A stretch of 64,000 bases of DNA from JBPESP01 sp051710585 (GTDB lineage: Bacteria > Pseudomonadota > Gammaproteobacteria > Enterobacterales > Enterobacteriaceae), in contig JBPESP010000001.1 of assembly GCA_051710585.1 (NCBI GenBank), positions 186,001 through 250,000 on the forward strand, in the 5' to 3' direction. Shown piece after piece: positions 52,508-62,968 of the stretch (the first letter of the stretch is position 1; every line of letters begins with the position of its first letter). The notes beneath the pieces are model-generated. The model ran no database searches. It saw only the letters and a list, made by a program, of their open reading frames with translations, and was not told the origin of the DNA. The position numbers and the translations under genes were made by a program.

Positions 52508-52933
52508 ATGCTTTCAAATACTTATCATCTGGATGTTGTTTCTGCTGAAAAACAGATGTTTTCCGGCTTTGTTAAAAAAATCCAAGTGACGGGTACTGAA
52601 GGGGAACTAGGGATTTTTCCCGGTCATGCGTCGCTTCTCACTGCCATTAAACCTGGCATGGTGCGTATCGTTAAAGAGCACGGTAACGAAGATTATATTT
52701 ACCTGTCTGGTGGAATGCTTGAAGTGCAACCCAATACGGTAACTATACTGGCCGATACCGCTATTCGTGGTGAGGATCTTGACGAAGCAAGAGCAATGGA
52801 ATCCAAGCGGAAAGCAGAAGAGCATATTAATGATTTTCATGGTGATATTGATTATGCTCAAGCTTCCATTGAGCTTTTAAAAGCACTAGCGAAGCTACGG
52901 GTTATTAAATTGATAAAAAATCGATGTAATTAA
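52508..52933 (+). CDS. atpC: ATP synthase F1 subunit epsilon
   Basis: 141 residues (E. coli 139). It forms the foot of the central stalk and can inhibit the enzyme. The N-terminal beta-sandwich has TYHLDVVSAEKQMFSG and EGELGIFPGHASLL. The C-terminal helices are present but the last residues (KLIKNRCN) differ from E. coli. A strong ribosome-binding site (AAAGGAGGGTG) stands before the ATG. It is the last gene of the operon and is followed by a terminator. Confidence 0.98.
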   Translation: MLSNTYHLDVVSAEKQMFSGFVKKIQVTGTEGELGIFPGHASLLTAIKPGMVRIVKEHGNEDYIYLSGGMLEVQPNTVTILADTAIRGEDLDEARAMESKRKAEEHINDFHGDIDYAQASIELLKALAKLRVIKLIKNRCN

Positions 52934-52947
52934 AATTACATCTAAAG

Positions 52948-52973
52948 GCTGGTCATTATGACTAGCTTTTTTT
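52948..52973 (+). terminator. Terminator of the atp operon
   Basis: GCTGGTCA (52948-52955) pairs with TGACTAGC (52959-52966), with one G-T pair and a TTA loop. A run of seven T follows from 52967. It lies 15 bases after atpC. Confidence 0.88.
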
Positions 52974-53200
52974 ATATTTAATTAACTGTTGGATATGTAA
53001 AGTAAAATTGATAAAGAGGATTTTGTGCTTATAGTGCTTAAAAACGTTAAGTGCCTCGTTATTTTCTTTAACTAGCAATACAATCGTGAAATATCTTTAG
53101 TGCCAGAAAAGGCCGCCCTGTAAAGTGTTTTCATGCCAAAAGATAAAAAGCTTTTTGTGAGAACAGGTTTATTTTTATTTAATAAATAAGGTTTCTCAGG

Positions 53201-54583
53201 ATGGTTACTTCAAATCGAGCATTAAGCGTGGTTATCCTTGCTGCAGGTAAGGGGAGTCGTATGCTTTCAGCTTTGCCAAAAGTGCTGCATCCACTTGCCG
53301 GCAAAGCTATGGTGCAACATGTAATTGATGTTGCTACGCAGCTTGGTGCGCTACGAATTCATGTAGTTCATGGTCACGGTAGCGCACTTCTGCGTGAACA
53401 GTTTGCCAAACAAGATGTGCATTTAAATTGGGTTTTGCAAGCCGAGCAACGTGGCACTGGTCATGCTGTTCAGCAAACGCTACCTTACTTGCGCGATGAA
53501 GAAGATGTCCTGATCTTGTATGGTGATGTACCACTTATCTCTCAAGACACATTACAACGGTTGCTTGCGTCACGTCAGCAAGGGAGTATCAGCCTTCTGA
53601 CGATAACGCTCGAAAATCCTGATGGTTATGGTCGTATCGTACGTCTTAATGGTGAGATAACTGGTATTGTTGAACAGAAAGATGCTAGCGAGCAACAGCG
53701 ACAAATTAAGGAAATCAACACCGGTATTCTTTTCGTCGGTGTTGAGGATATTAAACGCTGGCTTGGACAGTTAACTAACGAGAACGTGCAGGGCGAGTTC
53801 TATTTAACGGACATTATCGCTATGGGTCGGCATGAAGGTTGTAAAATTAACGCAATTCAGCCTACTCGACTGATAGAGATCAAAAGCGTAAATAACAAGT
53901 TGCAACTTGCGCAATTGGAAAGACTCTTTCAGCGTGAGCAGGCAGAGCGTCTATTACTGGCTGGCGTGATGTTATCCGATCCTAACCGTTTCGATTTACG
54001 CGGTGAATTGCGCCATGGGCAAGATGTGTCCATTGATACTAATGTTATTCTAGAAGGGCAAGTCATTCTTGGTAATCGGGTTATTATTGGTACCGGTTGT
54101 GTCCTTAAAAATGTAGTTATCGGTGATGACGTGATCATCAACCCTTATACCTTAATTGAAGAAGCGCGTATTGCATCACGTAGTACTATTGGCCCCTTTG
54201 CCCGTTTGCGCCTTGGCAGCGAGTTGGGAGAAGAAGCACATGTAGGAAATTTTGTTGAAATAAAACAGACCCGTTTGGGCAAGGGTTCGAAAGCTGGTCA
54301 TCTTAGCTATCTAGGGGACGCCGAGATAGGTGCACAGGTTAATATCGGTGCCGGCAGTATCACCTGTAATTATGATGGCGCCAATAAACATAAGACCCAT
54401 ATCGGTGATGATGTTTTTGTTGGTTCTGATAGTCAGCTGATAGCGCCGCTAACCATTGCCCGTGGCGCTACTATCGGTGCTGGTACCACCGTGACGCACG
54501 ATGTAGACGAAGGTGAGATGATTGTCAGCCGGATACGTCAGTTTTCTCTTGCCAACTGGACGCGACCAGAGAAGAAAAAATGA
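53201..54583 (+). CDS. glmU: Bifunctional UDP-N-acetylglucosamine pyrophosphorylase/glucosamine-1-phosphate acetyltransferase
   Basis: 460 residues (E. coli 456). It makes UDP-N-acetylglucosamine for peptidoglycan and lipid A. The uridyltransferase domain starts with VVILAAGKGSRM (residues 10-21) and includes YGDVPLI and EINTGIL. The C-terminal left-handed beta-helix has hexapeptide repeats and the acetyltransferase motif GHLSYLGDAEIG, with NYDGANKHKT. The start ATG has AAGG about 9 bases upstream. It lies 267 bases after atpC with its own leader, and is followed by glmS, which makes its precursor. Confidence 0.97.
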   Translation: MVTSNRALSVVILAAGKGSRMLSALPKVLHPLAGKAMVQHVIDVATQLGALRIHVVHGHGSALLREQFAKQDVHLNWVLQAEQRGTGHAVQQTLPYLRDEEDVLILYGDVPLISQDTLQRLLASRQQGSISLLTITLENPDGYGRIVRLNGEITGIVEQKDASEQQRQIKEINTGILFVGVEDIKRWLGQLTNENVQGEFYLTDIIAMGRHEGCKINAIQPTRLIEIKSVNNKLQLAQLERLFQREQAERLLLAGVMLSDPNRFDLRGELRHGQDVSIDTNVILEGQVILGNRVIIGTGCVLKNVVIGDDVIINPYTLIEEARIASRSTIGPFARLRLGSELGEEAHVGNFVEIKQTRLGKGSKAGHLSYLGDAEIGAQVNIGAGSITCNYDGANKHKTHIGDDVFVGSDSQLIAPLTIARGATIGAGTTVTHDVDEGEMIVSRIRQFSLANWTRPEKKK

Positions 54584-54715
54584 GGATGCGTCTAACCCCT
54601 CCCTCATGACATTACCATCGCTGATAAAACCCGTAGTATTTTAAGGCAAACTATCAGTTATATTTTCTGTTAGTTTATAATAGCGACCGCTCCTGTCCAA
54701 TTAGGGATAACTAAG

Positions 54716-56548
54716 ATGTGTGGAATAATAGGCGCGCTTGCACAGCGCGATATTGCCGAGATCCTATTGGAAGGATTGCGTCGTCTTGAATATCGTGGAT
54801 ATGATTCTGCCGGATTAGCGGTGGTAGATAAAAACGGTCATCTTCAACGTTTACGCTGCGTTGGAAAAGTGAGTGCTTTGACTGAAGCAGCTCAGGCGTA
54901 TCCTCTGTATGGTGGGACTGGTATTGCCCATACCCGTTGGGCAACCCATGGCGAGCCAACAAAAAATAATACGCACCCCCATGTTTCTGAACATATAGTA
55001 GTAGTCCATAATGGTATCATCGAAAACTATGAATCTCTACGTGAGAAACTACGTTCACATGGTTACACTTTTGTTACTAAAACTGATACTGAAGTGATCG
55101 CTCACTTGGTGCACTGGGAACAGTGCCAGCATAATAACGTGTTGGTTGAAGTAATGCAGCGAGTAATCAGCGCGCTGCGCGGTGCTTACGGAACGGTTAT
55201 CATGGATAGCCGTGATCCTAATGTTTTAGTTGCAGCGCGTTCCGGCAGTCCGTTAGTAATCGGACTTGGTGTCGGAGAGAACTTTCTAGCTTCAGATCAA
55301 TTAGCGTTGCTACCTGTTACGCGTCGCTTCATGTACCTTGAAGAAGGGGATATTGCTGAAATTACCCGTTGTACCGTTCAGGTTTGGGATAGGGCGGGCC
55401 AAATTGTAACACGTCCAGAAATAGAATCTCATATTAAATATAATCTTGGGGATAAAGGCTTGTTCCGTCATTATATGCAAAAAGAGATCTATGAGCAGCC
55501 TCAGGCAATAAAAAATACCCTAAAAGGTCGGTTTAGCCATGGTGAAATAACACTATCTGAACTTGGTAATAGTAATAATACATTATTAAGTCAGGTGCAA
55601 CACGTGCAAATTATTGCCTGCGGTACGTCATATCATTCTGCCATGGTATCCCGTTATTGGTTTGAGGCGTTGGCTGGTGTACCCTGTGATGTAGAAATTG
55701 CTTCTGAATTCCGCTATCGAAAACCTGCGGTACGCTTTGGTAGCCTGTTAATTACCCTTTCCCAATCCGGTGAAACTGCTGATACGTTGGCGGCGCTGCG
55801 ACTGACCAAAGCGCTTGGCTATCTTGGTTCATTGGCTATCTGTAATGTTGCCGGCTCCTCGCTAGTGCGAGAATCGGATATAGCGCTAATGACCCGTGCT
55901 GGCACTGAAATTGCTGTCGCTTCTACCAAAACCTTTACCACACAGTTGACAGTGCTATTGATGCTAGTGGTACGTATTGGTCGATTACGTTGTATTGAAA
56001 AAAAGGTTGAGGAAGATATCGTTCATGCTCTACAAACGCTACCGAACCGAATTGAGCAAATATTGTTATTGGATGAGTCTATTGAAACTATGGCTGCAAG
56101 TTTCTCCAATAAACAGTATGCCATATTTCTGGGTCGTGGAGAACTTTATCCTATCGCAATGGAAGGAGCGCTGAAGCTGAAAGAAATCTCTTATATCTAC
56201 GCAGAAGCTTATGCTGCAGGAGAGCTTAAGCATGGACCACTTGCGTTGATTCATGCTAATATGCCGGTAATTATTATTGCACCAAAAAACGAACTATTAG
56301 AAAAGCTGAAATCTAATATAGAGGAAGTACGTGCTAGGGGAGGATTACTGTATCTCTTCACAGAAGAAGATGCTGGTTTCACTGCTAGTAAGAACATGAA
56401 CATTATTTCTCTGCCACGTGTAAAACAGATTTTAGCACCTATTTTATACACTATACCTATGCAGTTATTAGCCTATCACATCGCTCTAATTAAGGGGACT
56501 AACGTTGATCAGCCACGTAATCTAGCTAAATCAGTAACGGTAGAATAA
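54716..56548 (+). CDS. glmS: Glutamine-fructose-6-phosphate aminotransferase
   Basis: 610 residues with the start methionine (E. coli 609). It makes glucosamine 6-phosphate, the first step to cell-wall amino sugars. The nucleophile is the cysteine right after the start methionine (MCGIIGA). The glutaminase domain has HTRWATHGEPT. The two sugar isomerase domains show CGTSYHSAM and SQSGETADT, then ELKHGPLALI. The C-terminus NLAKSVTVE forms the ammonia channel end and is intact. It is 132 bases after glmU. No terminator is clear after it; in E. coli this gene is controlled by small RNAs, and no such site is evident here. Confidence 0.98.
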   Translation: MCGIIGALAQRDIAEILLEGLRRLEYRGYDSAGLAVVDKNGHLQRLRCVGKVSALTEAAQAYPLYGGTGIAHTRWATHGEPTKNNTHPHVSEHIVVVHNGIIENYESLREKLRSHGYTFVTKTDTEVIAHLVHWEQCQHNNVLVEVMQRVISALRGAYGTVIMDSRDPNVLVAARSGSPLVIGLGVGENFLASDQLALLPVTRRFMYLEEGDIAEITRCTVQVWDRAGQIVTRPEIESHIKYNLGDKGLFRHYMQKEIYEQPQAIKNTLKGRFSHGEITLSELGNSNNTLLSQVQHVQIIACGTSYHSAMVSRYWFEALAGVPCDVEIASEFRYRKPAVRFGSLLITLSQSGETADTLAALRLTKALGYLGSLAICNVAGSSLVRESDIALMTRAGTEIAVASTKTFTTQLTVLLMLVVRIGRLRCIEKKVEEDIVHALQTLPNRIEQILLLDESIETMAASFSNKQYAIFLGRGELYPIAMEGALKLKEISYIYAEAYAAGELKHGPLALIHANMPVIIIAPKNELLEKLKSNIEEVRARGGLLYLFTEEDAGFTASKNMNIISLPRVKQILAPILYTIPMQLLAYHIALIKGTNVDQPRNLAKSVTVE

Positions 56549-56954
56549 CTTTATTACATACGATATTTTTTCTGTGAAAACGTGTTATGGGGCTATATGA
56601 AATAATTGCCACCTATGCTCCTCGTTTTCTCATTTAAGGTAAAAAAAGAACAGCGACGACTACTTTTTATTGCCGTTGTACATTTAACTCAAAGGTGCTT
56701 CCAGGATCCGAACAGTACCAGAGATCTAATAACTCTTCTGAGGATAGTGCTAACCTTTGCAGGTTATAGAAAATCTGGCTCTTTATTCCACAGTATTGCA
56801 AATCTCTAGCGGTAAGTTTTATATTATTGTGAATTTATTGGCAAAAAGGATATACAGGTATCTGTGGATAGGTAATCATTTCTAGACTCTTGAGTTAAAT
56901 GAGATAGGTTAACTAAAAGCCACTTAATATAGTGGACATATGTGTCCTTACAGC
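56549..56954. other. Spacer after glmS
   Basis: An open frame of 67 codons at 56606-56809 has no recognisable family. The pst genes that follow glmS in E. coli are not seen. No clear terminator was found. Confidence 0.45.
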
Positions 56955-58331
56955 AATTTTATAAGCTATTAACTTAAATAACTCTAATTAAGTAAATTTA
57001 AAAAAATAAAAAATTAACTAAACTGTTGTGATTACGTATATGATTCATATCATCTCCCTATTACATAAGAAGAAAATTATCTTTCCCGCAGATTATAATT
57101 CTTAATGTTTAATATGTTAAATAATTTTTATATTGTTTTTATCCTAAAAAAGATAGTATATTATCGCTAATGCAATCGATATGAATTCAGGTATCATTAA
57201 TTAAATTATCATATAATTATTACATAATAATTATTATTACTGTTCTTAGTGGTTGGTTTATATGAATTACCTGATACTTGCATGGATTTTGTTAGTTATT
57301 TAATAAGCAGACTGCAAATTTACTCCATTAATATGTAAGCATTTAAGAAACGAATTTTTCAATACCATATTTATTGTTACTACAATAAACCTAACAGGTT
57401 GTTAAACAAAGGTATTATTAATTCTTAATAGTATAAATCCAGCCTCTTAGCACCAAATAAGAGATGGGTAGAATATAATGTAGGAATGAATAAGTCTCTA
57501 TTTTAGAGTTGAGCATCCTGTTAAATCTGATAATATTATTTACATGGAAACAGAAGAAGCAATACTTTAAGAATATAATGTAGTTCTATGCCATATTTGG
57601 CCGCATTATATGAAAATTTACATTTTTTGCTACTGGAGGTTTATTGTCTATTTTAGACGCACATTGGTAAATTAAATATTATAACTAATCCGCTATAAAT
57701 TAGCGCTATGATTAAAGCGAGAATCGCTATTCTTGATACTCTACATAAACTTAATAAACTAACGAAATCCATTTTATACATCACCATATATTGTTGCGTA
57801 CTGCAATGAAGATATACAACGCAGTGTTTAATAATTACAAGCATAAAGTTCGATAACCTCCACTGATAAGGAGGTTAATGAGGATAGACTGACTCATGGT
57901 TTAGATTAATGCGTATTATATATATACGCCCTTAGTAATAAGGCACTACACTACCTGACTATATAATTATTGCGTGTTAGTTTTGAACAATTAAGTGGTA
58001 GATAATGTTAATAATCCCGATTAAATAATATCGTGGTATTTTATTAGTCTGAAAAACTAGAAATGTAAAGGCTTACTGCACATCATAAATGATTACTTTT
58101 AGTACGTTTGGAGATGTAAAATATTCCATAAATAACAGTAGCATATTTTTAATATCTAAGCAAGAGAATAAAGGTTAAAGTATCTAATAATTATAAGAAC
58201 AATTTAAATGAAAATTACCACTATTATGTTAATAGTGTAGATTAATGGTAGTCTATTTGTATCCTTTTCTTCCTTCATCATTACTTCAAATCTAGAGTAA
58301 TAAAAAAATAATTTATGGATTATTTAAAACG

Positions 58332-61300
58332 AAATAAGCGTTTGATGCTTACTTTCTGGCAGACTTGCCTTTTGAGGTTAGCCTAGATCTATTGGTTCAT
58401 GGGACGATTATTATTAGTGTCTTTACCATAACGGTATTGCCATAGGATGGCACGGGGTTTATTGTTACCTATCACATGTTGTTGAATACTGAATAGTCGC
58501 TGAAGATTTCAGTTTTAACTGATATAGCTTCTGATTGGTTAGCATACTTATTCAAATCTGTTAAGGTTATATTGACTTATTTTTTGCTAAGAAGCTTTTA
58601 TGGTAGTCTGAGTTGTACATTAATTTGCATTAACATGTTATTTCATGACTAAACTATTATTGCTGGATAATATCACTCATATAATCATTGTTCCTTAGTG
58701 CAATAAGTATTGTTAGCGATAGTAAACATCACAATATATTTTATAAGAAATAAATTAAGGATTAAATAAGTTGGGTTAGCTACTTAAAATAAATTATTAT
58801 CGTAATATACAATATTATTGAAGAGACAATTGCATGACGGCTAATACTATAAATCCCAGTTCTATTTATAGTATTAGCAATAACGCGGCAACATAGAAAG
58901 GATAATGTTATCATAAAAATTATAATATATTTTCATTTCGTTGTCTACCGAAGGCATTTTATGCAATTCTTGTTTACTTTAAATTATTAGGATGGTGAGC
59001 TATTGTCTTATGACTGAATAATAATTTTATAAATAAATTTTAATGTTGTGGTTAGTAGGATGCTAGTAATCAGGGAGTTCCATTTAGTAGGGTTTCAGTG
59101 TAACTAGATAGTTTTTACTGATTAAGGAACCTATTATTAGCGCCAAGGACTTAGGAGATTTTTTCTATAAAAAAAGCACAGTTCAGATTTTATGAGATAG
59201 TTTTTAAAGAGATAAAAGTGGAGTTAGTATTAACGGGTTATTGTATTTTCTCATGCCTTCATTGCTGGAAAGCAATGGTTCTATTTTAACTGTTTTTTCA
59301 TTTAACGATACTGATATCAGTCTTTTGATTATATCAAATATTGTAGCTGTATACTCCTATAAGGACTGCATTTATCATTTAAAGTATGAACGTAAACTTA
59401 AGGTTTTTATTACCTTAATAAGGTATATTTTCTCTGCTAAATTCCATAATTTTACTATATTTAGTACGTTACTTTTGTAAAAGTTCTTGCTGTCCTTAAT
59501 AATATCGCTGGCTATAAAGTATGAGTTTTATAAAAAATGCATTACTCAATATTTATTTGTCTAACCGTACGGTTTAAGTATTGCTGTCAGTAGTTTTTTT
59601 TAGGTTTAATTTCACTTAATCATTCAGTGATGGATGTTGTTGGAATATTTACTAAGTCATGCAATAATCAGGATTATTGATGTCGATATAATAGGATAAA
59701 TTAGAGCTGAACTGCCTACATCAAGAACATACGTGCTATTATTAATGCTAATCTTTCTTGAAATAACTAAATTTATAGAAAGTAATAAAGTAAGGATACT
59801 GATTAAAATCAGTGTAAAATAGTTTTGTCGCTATATTATTAAGGGAATGCATCGATTGGTAAGATCGAGCATCGACATTATTAATGTAATACATTGAATA
59901 GTGATAGTATATTTTGTAGTACAACTATATTTAAGATAAATATTATTAATGTAGCGTAAGTTGATAGCTGAAAATATATGTACTCTAGAGTATAATCAAG
60001 CTAAATGTTTTGTGCATGCCACTAAATAATGGCCTACTCAATATTTCTTGTAGTTACATATTTGTAATGTCGATCCGAAAATATGATTTTGATGGTTATA
60101 ATTCGCGCTAAACGTATTTATTTTTCCCGGCTATATCGCCTTGTAACTGAGGCAGTGTTATGCTACTGCTCGATTCCCGTGCGACAAGACATCATTATAA
60201 CTCCATGTAACAACAAGTAGGAGTTAAAACGCTGTAAAATTAGGAACAATATCGGCAACAAGATTGTGCGTCTGTTGCGCTATGATGATGCGCTTTACTA
60301 GCGTAGTATAACAGTAGTACAAAATAGCAGGTTTGATTAAAATTGAGGGTAATTTTGGTGATCATGCTCTCGGTATTAAACAGTGTATACAATAATTGTG
60401 TGGAAAATTGTTATAGCTTATAGCAATAAGCTAACTCATGATAGTTATTTAAATTTACGATGAAGAGTTTAAAATCCTGATTAGTTGCTTATCCGCAGCA
60501 CTTCGGATCAAAAATTCGACCGGTGGCGGATTGTTAAGTATAGGTTTACGGTGTTACGTGTCTCACTAGAGAAATATTACAAAGTAATGGCTTTTGATAA
60601 AGGCTTTTAATATATCAACGCTTACTGATTGACCGTAGTCAATACGTTTGTTTCTTTTAGCGATTAAACGTACGTTCATTTGATGATAGTTACCAATTAT
60701 TCTGAATTGAGTAGATTCATAAAACCACTTCTAAATAGTTGTCTACTGCTGTCAATAACGGTTCGGTATTATTGACAGCAGTAGACTTTAATATATCAGT
60801 ATTACGTTTTTTAGTAAAAGAAGAACAGATAAACAGAAAATAGTGTTATACCAGCATATTTTTTATAAAATATTCCACTATTTACAAAACGATAGTGCAT
60901 TCTAAATGAGTAGAGTGACCTATTTTAAAGTGAAAATAGGTCAATGTATCCTATATTTTTGTATTTAATATAATTAAATAATTGTTTAGGTAAAATACTC
61001 TATATATAAGCTATTAGTAATAAAAAACAATAGCACCATGCTTAATATTATGAGATTCTTTTGCCAAAGCTATAAAGGGGATAAATAAGTAATTTCCTTA
61101 TGAAGTAGCATAAAATTACCTTAGTACATTACCTGTTTTTGAGGTATATATTTATTTTTATTTTATTGTGTAGATTACAAATAATATATGATTGCCACCA
61201 TGTCAGTGGTTAATATTTTAAACCAATGTTGCCGATAGCAACATTGGTGATATTTGCTATGAATAGAATTTGCTGAAGCCTTTATCCGCCGTGAGATTCA

Positions 61301-61414
61301 ATGTAAGTATAATGTTCTTCCAATTTAACTCATTGCTAAAAAATATAGATAGTTGTTAATTTAATCGGTAATGCAGCTAATGCTCATTAGTCATAAGTTA
61401 TCTTATGATATGGG
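58332..61414 (+). repeat. Identical 3,083-bp core, copy B
   Basis: Equal to 36679-39761 at a constant offset of 21,653 wherever I compared. The 79-codon open frame at 59241-59480 is the exact duplicate of that at 37588 and has no sign of being a real gene: no good ribosome-binding site and no known family. Confidence 0.95.
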
Positions 61415-61943
61415 ATAATAAACTCAATAAATATATCAATAATAATATTGCAAAGTGCTGCTTAGCATTCTTAAATGCTGTATATTATAGCGCTTTCAGC
61501 GGAGTTTTTTTATTGAAGTACTTAAGTAATTTAAATCTATTTATTGCCCGTTTTCATATAAATTAATTCAGTTCTGCTGTATGTATCACTTCAGAAAGTA
61601 TCGCAAAAACGTGTCATTCAGTAATTAGATATTGTTAAGAGAAATAATCAGCAATATACTATTAATATAGTACCATGATTTATATGGTATATCAAGTTTT
61701 AGTCCATAGAAAAAATAATGGCATAGGTACTAGTATAAACGTTATCTCTATGCAGAGTATCAAAGATATAATCGTTTCCGCAGTCTTTTATTATAATGAG
61801 TAATATCGTGCGTATAAGTGATTAACTATTATTAAATAGTCTTCAGTAGTACAGTACTTTTGTAGTAAACTATTGTGGAAAATCTTTATAAATAATATTC
61901 GTATTGATGAATACAGAACAAGTATTTTTATGATTTAGTAGTA

Positions 61944-61979
61944 TATAAATATAAATATAAATATAAATATAAATATAAA
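61944..61979 (+). repeat. Hexanucleotide microsatellite, six TATAAA units
   Basis: Six TATAAA units in a row; this is the reverse-strand form of the TATATT array at 34804-34839. The matching place in copy A (about 40144) has no array, so the expansion happened after duplication. Confidence 0.93.
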
Positions 61980-62968
61980 TATAATCTGTATAATAAAATA
62001 TACAATAGAAATATATAGATGATTGCAGTTGTGTTAATTTTAATCATAATTTTATCAAAACACTAAAATTTACTGTCACTGAAGGGATTTTCCTTACCGA
62101 TACTGTTCTATGGAACTAGAAGCCGGATTTCTATAAAAATTCATAGCATATTATTTTGTAACTACACTCTACCATACGTTTAGAGTTTATCGTAGCAGTT
62201 ATAAATATTGGAAAAGGCGTCCTGAGAGAGTAAATGTAAGATGAGTAGTATTGCTATTTTCATAGTTAAATTCATAAACTGTAATATATTAGTTATGGTA
62301 TAACTGGCACGAAAAGTATTTATAAAAAAACTAGAGATGTTTATGGATATACGATGACTTGCATAAGTATATTTATGAAAAATATAATATAAACAATTTT
62401 TTAGTAAAAAAATATAAGTATACGTTAGTGGTCAGGAGCTATGTTGCTATATCTAATTATCTTAAGTGCTAGTTAGTCGTCATGGAGCTAAAACAGGTAT
62501 GGTACGGCGATGTGACGTATATCTATATTTGGAAATAATAGGTATATCTTGTATTTATTATTTTTTGTTTATAAAAGAAGCTACTAAAATAGGCTATAAT
62601 GTTACTATCTACATATAGTAGATTAACTATTAAAGCACTAAAATAGCATGATAAATATAAATAAATGAAATAATATATTACAGCGATTAAATATCTACTT
62701 TAATACAAATAAATAGTTCTGACAATTTCTGTAGTATTACAGAATAAAACATAACATAAGTCTATATAATAATTCTTTGGATAATAGTCTTATGGAAGTT
62801 TTCAGAAATATAATAAACGAGTGAATGCTAGTAACAAGCTATATAAGCTTCAGTTAACTAGATCATAAAATTAAAGACTATGTATTGGAATATGATAATA
62901 TACTATTTCTGTAGCCTGCAGAAATATAATAGTAAGTTACCAGAAATATATATTAAAAATATAACACA

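Larger units (their letters stand above)
56955..62968 (+). repeat. Large direct duplication, copy B
   Basis: About 6.0 kb matching 35335-41155. The arms are diverged from those of copy A, while the core 58332-61414 appears identical to it. Copy B has about 160 bases (roughly 61549-61708) that copy A lacks, and a hexamer repeat at 61944-61979 that is absent at the matching place in copy A. No intact gene is seen. Confidence 0.92.
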
